NCBI GenBank assembly: GCA_044235425.1
Contig: JBIIHW010000016.1
Coordinates: forward strand, 33,883 to 97,882
DNA from: JBJSXJ01 sp044235425
Lineage (GTDB): Bacteria; Planctomycetota; Planctomycetia; Pirellulales; Pirellulaceae
Length of the DNA stretch: 64,000 nt
Reading direction: 5' to 3'
Part shown: one piece after another, positions 27,393 to 35,800 of the stretch
Layout: each line of letters begins with the position of its first letter
How positions within the stretch are numbered: position 1 is the first letter of the stretch
Position numbers and translations under genes: made by a program
The notes under the pieces: model-generated
Seen by the model: the letters and a program-made list of their open reading frames with translations, nothing else
Database searches by the model: none
What the model was told of the DNA's origin: nothing

Positions 27393-29900
27393 CTATTCCT
27401 TTCCTCGGCGAAAACGAAACGGCTGACTGCCCACGATCTCAATTACCAATGTAGAAAACTTATGCTCATCGCGTACCACGGCCTGGGCGACTTTTTCTAT
27501 TGTCGGTTGATCATAATATTCCAATCCACGTCCCAGAGCATAGGTCAGCATTTTCTCGACTACATTTCGAGTGAATGGTTCGTGCTTTTCCAGCAAGATC
27601 GCCCGCAATTCGGCGGGACCTTGAAAGGTTTTTCCGCCGGGCAAAACGCCCGCCGGATCAATCGCAAAATCACCATCCTTTTCCCGAAATGCGCCAATTG
27701 CGTCAAAGTTTTCAAACGCGAACCCCAGCGGGTCCATGCTGGCATGGCAATTCGCGCAGGCCGGATTCTGACGATGCTGCTCCATCCGCTGACGTAGCGA
27801 ACCGGTGAGCGGCTGTCCGTCGTTTTTGTCGAGTTCAGGTACATTGGGCGGTGGCGGGGGTGGCGGTGCCCCAAGCAACTGCTCCAGTACCCAGCGACCA
27901 CGCTTCACGGGCGAAGTTCGTGTCGGATTCGAAGTGACCGTCAGGACACTGGCCTGAGTCAAGATTCCACCTCGACCCGACTCTCCCACTTCCACGCGTA
28001 CGAAATTCGGCCCTTTGATTGGCTGACCGCCGGGTCGCATGGTTGGCTGACCATGCCGATTGCCGAGCGTATCGACAATCCCATAATGCCTCGCCAAAGG
28101 TTCATTGAGATAGGTGAACGTCGACGACAGGATGTTCAGCAAGCTACGATCTTCGCGTACGAGTTCAGCCAGAAACAAGCGTGTCTCCTGCAGCATGGCC
28201 GCTCGTAGTTGCTCGTTGAACCCCGGAAACAGCTTGGCATCTGGCGCAACGGTCTGTAGTCGTCCCAGCTGTAACCACTGCAGCGCAAATTGATCAATTA
28301 GCGCATCCGCTCTCGGATCCTTCAGCATGCGACGTACCTGCACCGGTAATTGCTCGGTAAGCTTATTCTGGCGAGCAAGCTCGGTGAGTTCATCATCCGG
28401 CAACGAACTCCAGAGAAAATAGGAAAGTCGCGACGCCAGTTGATATTCATCGAGCGGCTGGGGGTCAGCCGTCGTGGCGGTCGATTCATCGAGTTCCAAA
28501 CGAAAGAGAAATTTGGGGGATACGAGTGCCGCTTGAATGGCCAGTTGCAGGCCCGCTTCCCACTTTCCACCCGCTGCCACGGTAGACTCCACCATGGCGG
28601 TATAACGTCGCACTTCGTCGGCCGTCGCCGGTCGTCGAAAGGCGCGTGATAGGAAGCGGGTAAGCACGAGCTTTGTTTTTTCCGCTGGTGGCAACTCCGC
28701 CGTTCCCTCCAGAATTTTTCGATGGGACAGCGGACGAGTTTCCAGAGGCCCTTCCGAGGAAAGATTCTCGACGAATAGGAGCGGTGGTTCTTGCCCTTCC
28801 GGCGGCCTGACCACCGCAATACCAGCTCGCACAATGTCGCCACGATGCTCAATCGGGAACTCCACCTGCTGTAATTTTTTCTCATCACTGGCGGTAAGCT
28901 CAAAGATTTTGACGATCCGCAGCGGCTTGAAGTCCTTGAGTGCTTCGCCCATCAGTCGATTGACTTCCTCCTCGGGAGAAGGATCAATCAGCTTCGGACC
29001 GGAGATAAAGATCGCCGCATAGGCTGGTGCATCACCTTTTTTCTGGGAATAGAATCGGGCTCGGAAGATCAGATCTTCATCGGCACTGAATTTGAAATAA
29101 TCGGCGTTACCGATGAGTGGCCCGGAGAAGATCGGATTTTTGTCAGTCGGTCGTAGTGGTCGGAAACGCCCCTCCGCTTCGGGCGCATTGTGCGGATAGG
29201 GATGCAAGAACCGTCCGGCTAAATAGCGAATCGAGGGCTTCGGAATCTCAGTAAGCACCGCGCGACTGGCGATCGATTCAGCAGCCGCTAAATAGCGTTC
29301 CATGAGTACCGGGGACAGGGTCAACACATCCCCAATGTTGTCGAATCCATGCCCCACATCGTCCGCTGGAAAATCCTCCGCCGGCTTCAAATCCACATAG
29401 AGCAGATCGCGAATCGTGTTGTTATATTCGACTCGGTTCAGCCGTCGTGCCGTCACCCGACCGGGATCGGGTTTGGCATTACGATCCGCTTCAGCGAATA
29501 ATCTGCGAACCGCATCGGCAAAGGCTTTGCGCTGCTCGGCTGTCGGCTGCTTCGCATCCTCCGGCGGCATCTCCTCATCGCGGACGATATTCAGCAACTG
29601 CTCCCACTTCTTGCGATGCTTGAGCAACGATAGTTGATTGCTGAAGGTGGCGACTGATAGACCGGCCTTGGGATTTTCGGCCCCATGACACGACTGGCAG
29701 TATTGCATGAAGAAGCCCGTGACGTCGGCGGGCAAGGGAGTCATACTGCCAGCCGAGGCTGTCGCAGAGTGAGCAGGGGAAACGGGCGCCGCCTGCTGCG
29801 CATGGGACAAACTCCCGTCACTCCAGCAGTAGCCACCAGTCAACAGCAGGGTCATCAGCACTAGCCGACGGCGCCACGAGCGGGCAATTAGATCGTTCAT
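27393..29900 (-). CDS. DUF1592-family planctomycete cytochrome c (second copy)
   Basis: 835 aa from ATG 29900; an in-frame TTG at 29909 is the alternative. Signal peptide (LVLMTLLLTGGYCWSDGSLS), haem motif CQSCH near residue 68, DUF1587 (RLNRVEYNNTIRDLLYVDL), a ~150-residue insertion with a beta-rich segment (FRARFYSQKKGDAPAYAAIF), DUF1592 (YQLASRLSYFLWSSLPDDEL), DUF1588 (VTSNPTRTSPVKRGRWVLE plus proline run), second haem CANCH, DUF1585 (LTYALGRGLEYYD). The same module as 3256-7193, but without the AEQKA linker. It leads the minus-strand run with DUF1552 and the RyR/TrkA-N channel-like gene. Confidence 0.93.
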   Translation of the reverse strand: MNDLIARSWRRRLVLMTLLLTGGYCWSDGSLSHAQQAAPVSPAHSATASAGSMTPLPADVTGFFMQYCQSCHGAENPKAGLSVATFSNQLSLLKHRKKWEQLLNIVRDEEMPPEDAKQPTAEQRKAFADAVRRLFAEADRNAKPDPGRVTARRLNRVEYNNTIRDLLYVDLKPAEDFPADDVGHGFDNIGDVLTLSPVLMERYLAAAESIASRAVLTEIPKPSIRYLAGRFLHPYPHNAPEAEGRFRPLRPTDKNPIFSGPLIGNADYFKFSADEDLIFRARFYSQKKGDAPAYAAIFISGPKLIDPSPEEEVNRLMGEALKDFKPLRIVKIFELTASDEKKLQQVEFPIEHRGDIVRAGIAVVRPPEGQEPPLLFVENLSSEGPLETRPLSHRKILEGTAELPPAEKTKLVLTRFLSRAFRRPATADEVRRYTAMVESTVAAGGKWEAGLQLAIQAALVSPKFLFRLELDESTATTADPQPLDEYQLASRLSYFLWSSLPDDELTELARQNKLTEQLPVQVRRMLKDPRADALIDQFALQWLQLGRLQTVAPDAKLFPGFNEQLRAAMLQETRLFLAELVREDRSLLNILSSTFTYLNEPLARHYGIVDTLGNRHGQPTMRPGGQPIKGPNFVRVEVGESGRGGILTQASVLTVTSNPTRTSPVKRGRWVLEQLLGAPPPPPPPNVPELDKNDGQPLTGSLRQRMEQHRQNPACANCHASMDPLGFAFENFDAIGAFREKDGDFAIDPAGVLPGGKTFQGPAELRAILLEKHEPFTRNVVEKMLTYALGRGLEYYDQPTIEKVAQAVVRDEHKFSTLVIEIVGSQPFRFRRGKE

Positions 29901-29960
29901 CTGACTCAAATTCCGGCGGGATATCGGGTAGGTGGGATTGATGCAGAGCGAACTGAACCA

Positions 29961-30674
29961 TCAACCACCGGATTGTACGCTACGGGAAAGTCGACTGCGA
30001 GAGACAAGTTTGCGCAGAACCCAGGGAGTCAGCCCCAACAGCACAAAGGCAAGGATCAAACGTGGAGTCAGCAGGCCTGGTAATCCATCGCGACGCAAGA
30101 CGGCGAGCGACTGAACCGAAGACGCTGCGAACAGGTAAACCGCCGTGCCGGGTAGCATCCCGAGCTGACTTACCCACCAGAACGTGCGCACTGGAAGCCG
30201 CGTGAGTCCCATCCCGAGATTGATGAGAAAGAAGGGCACGTAGGGAATCAACCGCAGCATGAATAAGTAGGCTGCACCTTCGCGCTCGATGGCTGCATTC
30301 AGGCCCGCAAGCCGATTGGCATAGCGACGCTGAACCCAGTCACCAATGAGATAGCGACTAGTCAAGAAGGCACCGGTCGCACCAGCCGTCGAAGAGAAAC
30401 TAACGATGATCAAGGCCGGCCAAAAGCCGAGGAGCCAACCCAGAAAAAGGGACAGCACCGCGGCAATCGGCAGACTCAGCGCCGTCGCCAAGGTGTAAAC
30501 GCCAGCCGCCAGCGACCAAGCCAGCAGCCGCCGCTGTGCCACCCAATCCCGCAGCACCACTTCCTCGGTCACCCAGCGATCAACGTCCAACCTTGGGATC
30601 ACGAAAAGACCGATCAGCGTCGCGGCGAGCAGCATCAGAAAGATGAACCAGCGGGTGAGCGTCGCACGCGTCAC
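29961..30674 (-). CDS. TVP38/TMEM64 family (VTT / DedA-like) integral membrane protein
   Basis: 237 aa with five to six hydrophobic segments. The VTT-type core is visible: ALSLPIAAVLSLFLGWLLG, then GATGAFLTSRYLIGDWVQRR, RLIPYVPFFLINLGMGLT and FWWVSQLGMLPGTAVYLFA. Homologues act as lipid scramblases or flippases, or in undecaprenyl phosphate recycling; which applies here is unknown. It starts with GTG at 30674, overlapping the pyrF stop by four bases (GTGA), so it is translationally coupled to pyrF. There is no obvious pathway link. Confidence 0.9.
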   Translation of the reverse strand: MTRATLTRWFIFLMLLAATLIGLFVIPRLDVDRWVTEEVVLRDWVAQRRLLAWSLAAGVYTLATALSLPIAAVLSLFLGWLLGFWPALIIVSFSSTAGATGAFLTSRYLIGDWVQRRYANRLAGLNAAIEREGAAYLFMLRLIPYVPFFLINLGMGLTRLPVRTFWWVSQLGMLPGTAVYLFAASSVQSLAVLRRDGLPGLLTPRLILAFVLLGLTPWVLRKLVSRSRLSRSVQSGG

Positions 30675-31633
30675 GAAGCTTTACTCGCAGCAGCGGTCGT
30701 CGGAGCCAAGCGTCCCGCCGTCGTAGCCGCTCGCAGCTGTGCAATCATATCCAGCGTCGCAGCTTCCACCGCTCCTTGCCAACGCGCGTCTCCAAATCGC
30801 TCACGATACTGCTTCGCCGCATGGGCGAAAATGATGCCCCGCGAATTGTTGATAATGGCCCCAAGCCCGCGTTCATCGAACGCCGCGGCAACATCCGACG
30901 CGGCACCGCCCTGAGCCCCAAAGCCGGGCACGAGAAACCATGTTTGCGGCATCGCAGCGCGTAGCTCTTCGACCTGCTGCGGATAGGTGGCGCCGACGAC
31001 GGCACCCACGATCCCATAGCCGCACTGGCCGACCGTCTGACTGGCCAGTTGCTGCACATAATCGCCGACTAGACGGTACAGCGGTCGCTCGTGGAAGAGT
31101 AAATCCTGCAGCATCTTGCCACCCGGATTCGATGTTTTCACCAGCACGTAGATGCCCGCACCGGCGCGCTGCGCCACTTCCACAAACGGCGTCAAACTAT
31201 CATCACCCAAGTAGGGACTGACCGTTAGCGCATCCGCTCCCCAGGCACTCGCCGGTGGCGCTCCCAGGTAAGCCTCCGCATAGGCCGCCGCCGTGGTGCC
31301 AATATCGTTGCGCTTGCCATCGACCAGCACCAACAAGCCGCGCTCCCGCGCATAGGAAATCACTTGCCCCAACGCGACCATGCCGGCAGGACCACATTGC
31401 TCAAAAAACGCAGCCTGAGGCTTCACGATGCTGACCAGCGGAGCGACCACATCGATCACGCCCTCACAAAAACGTCGATAAGCATCGGCGATCGCAATTG
31501 GATCGGTACGCTTTTCATCGGCCAGAATACCCACAGGTAATTGTTCCACTCGAGGATCAAGCCCCACAAGCACCGGATTACCGCAGCGCTGAATGGCAGC
31601 CGTCAGTCGATCAGAAAAATGCAAAGTATTCAT
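30671..31633 (-). CDS. pyrF: orotidine 5'-phosphate decarboxylase, type 2
   Basis: 320 aa, in the range of the longer type 2 family. It decarboxylates OMP to UMP, the last step of pyrimidine synthesis. Motifs: VGLDPRVEQLP (24-34), KPQAAFFEQ (71-79), the catalytic signature DGKRNDIGTT (Asp105, Lys107, Asp110), VSPYLGDDSLTPF and FLVPGFGAQGG for phosphate binding. The C-terminal 30 residues (Ala/Thr-rich) are not part of the core. It lies in a minus-strand run between the rhomboid gene and the TVP38 gene. Confidence 0.96.
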   Translation of the reverse strand: MNTLHFSDRLTAAIQRCGNPVLVGLDPRVEQLPVGILADEKRTDPIAIADAYRRFCEGVIDVVAPLVSIVKPQAAFFEQCGPAGMVALGQVISYARERGLLVLVDGKRNDIGTTAAAYAEAYLGAPPASAWGADALTVSPYLGDDSLTPFVEVAQRAGAGIYVLVKTSNPGGKMLQDLLFHERPLYRLVGDYVQQLASQTVGQCGYGIVGAVVGATYPQQVEELRAAMPQTWFLVPGFGAQGGAASDVAAAFDERGLGAIINNSRGIIFAHAAKQYRERFGDARWQGAVEAATLDMIAQLRAATTAGRLAPTTAAASKAS

Positions 31634-31671
31634 GCGTGAAAAGATATCCCTGAAAATGATGAAAGGAATGT

Positions 31672-32895
31672 TTAAACATCAACAGGCACAGACTGTACGG
31701 GCTCATTTGGCTTTTTACTGCTGCGCAGCTGCTCAATGATTCTCTTCCATTGCTCCGCGGTCTTCTGCAGCAGTTCCCGTTCGTTGTTGAGTGGCGTCTG
31801 TAGTTTTTTGGGAGCTACAGGTAGATCGGCTAACTGCTCTTCAAGCTTCGACCACTCTGGCAGGATTTGTTGTTCGACATACCTGGCAAACTGTTCGTTC
31901 GAAATGTCGCCCCGCCGATGACGCGCTCGCTGAATTTCGAATTGCTTCAAGATACGGATTTTTCGCTCCTGTACATCCTTCGCGACTTCTTCGATCTTCT
32001 CCAAATTCTCCGTCCCCTTCACTACTCGTCCGCGCAGCGGCAAAGCAACACCCAGCAGCACCAAGGGACCGAGCACGAGGAATATCAGCGCCGCCCATCG
32101 CCGCTGCCGTACTCCGGATTCCGTCAAGGGACGAGCCAGAATCAGACCGGCGAGGAAACCGGCTGCCAACCCGCCCAGATGCGCTCCCATATCAATATTC
32201 GGAATCATGAATCCGAGCAAAATATTGTAAAACAAAAACGAGGTGATGCTGCCTCGCAAACTGGTAACGACCGTCAGCGGCAGCGAATGCCGATTGCGAA
32301 TAAGGTAAGCCACCAATGCTCCACAGACTCCAAAGATCGCCCCCGAGGCACCAACCGAGATCACTCGCGGATTCCAATAGATGGTCGTCAAACTGCCACC
32401 GATGCCGCTGAACAGATAGAGCAGCAGAAAACTCGTGCTGCCGTATAAACGTTCCACGAATCGGCCCGCATCCTTCAGCACCCACATGTTGAACCCCAGG
32501 TGGATTAGCCCTCCATGCACGAACGTGCAGGTAACGAGCCGCCACCACTGGTCAGTCATCGTAAGGGGCCCAAAGTTCGCGCCCCAGCGCATCAAATCGG
32601 CACTGGTCGGCGATAGGATCCCAACTCCCGTTACCACCATCGCAATGAAGACGAGGATGTTTGCGGCCAGCATGAAGTTCGTGATCGGTGTCCGCGGAGT
32701 GTAACCATCCAGTCGACCAATGAACTGTTCGACTAAGTACTCATCATCTCCCGGATCACCTGGCTGCCGCGAGCCGGTGCCAAACTCCGTCGAGCTGATT
32801 CGACGGCCTTCTCGATCCAGATACTCCGCTCGGTATATGGGACCTCGATCCGTGCTCCCTGCTTCCCGCGTATCTCGCTCCGGATCGTAGCTCAT
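31672..32895 (-). CDS. rhomboid family intramembrane serine protease
   Basis: 407 aa. Hydrophilic head (1-70), then six transmembrane helices. Ser184 in GASGAIFG and His239 in DMGAHLGG form the catalytic dyad; WRLVTCTFVHGGLIHLGFN is the conserved L1 loop and helix 2 region. A ~130-residue charged tail follows (EVAKDVQERKIRILKQFEIQ), predicted coiled coil, which is unusual for a minimal rhomboid and may position substrates. It starts 3 bp after the large PVC/DUF1080 gene, so it is probably co-translated with it. Substrate unknown. Confidence 0.93.
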   Translation of the reverse strand: MSYDPERDTREAGSTDRGPIYRAEYLDREGRRISSTEFGTGSRQPGDPGDDEYLVEQFIGRLDGYTPRTPITNFMLAANILVFIAMVVTGVGILSPTSADLMRWGANFGPLTMTDQWWRLVTCTFVHGGLIHLGFNMWVLKDAGRFVERLYGSTSFLLLYLFSGIGGSLTTIYWNPRVISVGASGAIFGVCGALVAYLIRNRHSLPLTVVTSLRGSITSFLFYNILLGFMIPNIDMGAHLGGLAAGFLAGLILARPLTESGVRQRRWAALIFLVLGPLVLLGVALPLRGRVVKGTENLEKIEEVAKDVQERKIRILKQFEIQRARHRRGDISNEQFARYVEQQILPEWSKLEEQLADLPVAPKKLQTPLNNERELLQKTAEQWKRIIEQLRSSKKPNEPVQSVPVDV

Positions 32896-32898
32896 GGC

Positions 32899-35800
32899 TC
32901 ACTCACCGCCACCTTTCGCAGTCGCCGCAGTCCGCGACTGCTCGAAGTAAAAGACACCTTTTTTGTTGGAGATGATCACATCCAGCAGTCCATCACGATT
33001 CATATCGACGACTTCAAACTGAGTTCCCACACCGCTGTCATGATCAATCTGATGCGGCGTCCATTTGGGCTTCCCATTCTCCCGCGAGAGCTCATACCAG
33101 AATAACGTTGCCGGTTGATCTTCGCCGGGATCGTTCCCGTTATGAGCGTAAAACCGCTTGCCGGTCACAAAGTCCGGCAAGCCGTCACCGTTCATGTCAG
33201 CCAACACAAGGGCATGAGTCTGGGCGATGCTGGAGTCAATCTCATGCGTTTGCCACTGATCAGGCGCGGTCTGTTCGTGCCACCAGAGGCCCGCCTTGTG
33301 CGCACTGCTGGAAAGCACATCCTGGTCGCCATCGCCGTCAAAGTCATAGACATACATCTGAGCGGCCGGCTGACCAAACGGAGCAGGATGAAACTTCCAC
33401 GGCTCTTTCGTCGGCTTACTCGGAGCTTCCCACCAGCCAGCCGTTACCAGCAGATCATCACGACCATCCAGATTCAAATCACCAACTCCCAAACCGTGTG
33501 AGAATTTATCCGTTCCCGGCGCCTTACTTCCCGAAACACTTGTCAGTACCCAGTCTGCCGTCGCGATGGGGCCGGGACGCGCCACTCCCAGATTTCCCTC
33601 GGTGTAACCGAGTAGCAGTTCTCGTCGCCCATCCCGATCGACATCTAGATAATTCGGGCTCTCATTGTTCGTCACCGGAGTCACGCGACTACGCTGCCAC
33701 GCCCCACCCGCTCGACCAGGATTGCGAAACCACCAGGTCGGATTTCCCGGAAAGTCCACAACGATCAAATCCTGCCAGCCATCACCATCAAGATCCTCCG
33801 CCCAATTACAAAACGTGTCGCTATAGGTGCGAATCGAGAACTCCTTGGGCTGCTCCAAGATTGCGTGCGGCTTCCACTGCGGTGCCTCGAACCACACACT
33901 GCCCGCCGCAATATCGAGTTGACCATCATTGTTGAAATCACCATACGCCACACCTTCGCTGCGAAACTTCGCGTCGAGTTGCTGTTTACGAAAGCTCAGC
34001 GGCGTCGTCGCCGGCCCGCCGAGCGACTGGGGAATCTGAGCAGCCGTCACCGCTCCACCATTTGCCCTCAGCAAACTCAAACTGAGCTTTCGGTACCGCA
34101 CTTCAAAGGGTCCACCCGAGTGCAGTTGCAACGCGATTACACCGCGACGAGCACCACCGGGATCATCCAAGTCCACGCAGAGCTGACCGTTAATCCAGGT
34201 CTGAATGCGACTGCCCACCGCCTGAATCTCATAGCGATTCCAGTCGTCCACCCGCACATGCTCGTCACTTGATTTCTTCCAGAGCAATCCGCGTCCCAGT
34301 TCCTCGTAGAGCTTGCCCCACCAACCAGCTCCCACATCGGCTTGATAGCCTTTCACTTCGCCATTGGCCTGCGGTTCACTACGAAATTGCACGCCGCTGT
34401 TGCCGGCATTCGGTGTGAGCTTCACTTCGAACGTCAGACGAAAATCTCCCACCGACATTTCGCTCACCAGGAAATCGTTATGTTTAATTCCCGGACTGCG
34501 ACCGATGATCTCACCATTCTCGACTCGCCACAGATGCTCATCCCCACGCCATCCACTCAGATCTCGACCATTGAAAAAAGATTGCACATTGTCGGCCGTG
34601 GCAAGGATCGGGACCTGACCGGGACTAGCCAGATAGGCCACTAGTGACCTCACTTCGCGAGGGCCCAGCTGTTTCAGGAGATCGTCCGGCATCATCGACT
34701 TGTCGCTCAACTTCCGCTCATCAATATCCGCCAGCGGCACGATCACCAGTTCATTCACCGTTTGCACGGTGAGTGCATCTTTTCCCGCTTCCTTGACGAT
34801 GCCCGTGATCACGCGTCCGCCATTGGTCACGATAATCGTCGGCTGATACTCCTTTGCCATCACCGCACTGGGATCGAGCACGTTGGAAAGGAGGTAATCC
34901 AGATTGGCACGATTCGATCCCGTTAGATCCGGCCCCACTTTTCCACCCGTAGCAAAGAGCGAATGGCACTGCTGACAGGTCTTGGCAAAGATCGCTCGGC
35001 CCAGCTCCAAGTCAGGTTTCACGCCACTCGCCGTCGTCACCAGCGTTTTGTATTGGTCGATGAGCTGTGCTTTGTCGGCGGTCGATTCACGAGCCGTTCC
35101 CCAGACTCGTTCGATGACCGCATTGAGCTCCTCATTTTTGAGATTCTTTAATTGCCGAATGAGATCTGCCGTCAGGTGGCCGGCCGGGATTTGCCGCTGC
35201 TCGACGGCGTGGAAGAGTGCCTGAGCGTAGAGCACACGGGCGCTCAGCGTCGCCAAGGCGTCACGCTGCTCACTGGGCCCCAGATTTCGATAAACGTCGA
35301 GGATCGCCGCCGGCGTTTGCGGATCGTCATAAGCAGCCAGAGCACGCAGCGCGTCACCCCGCAGCTCTGTCTGTTTGAGTAATGTGCGCAAGACGGCCGA
35401 CAGTTCTTGATCCTTCGTCTTCAGCAGGGCCGTCAGAGCTGTGCGACGTTCCTTTGCCGGCTGCTGGTCGTCGGCGATGAACTCCCGCAATTGCTTCTTC
35501 GCGACCGGGTCACCAAAGGTAGCGCCTAGCGACAAGGCCTCCAAACGCACTTCAGGATGCTTGGCCGTCATGAGCTGTGAGGCCACATTCGTCCAGCCAG
35601 CCGGCGCTGCCACACTCGCGCGACCGCGTAACGCCTCATTCAAACCGCGGAGAAACGTCGCTTGCAGCTCTGGCGTGCTCGCCTTCGTCAATCCCTCGAT
35701 CAATAACGCGAGCGATTTTTCAGGGGCACCACTGCCGATACGGCGAATCATATGCTGCTGCACCAGCGGCACGTTTTGCCCCGCCACCAAGGCCCAGGCC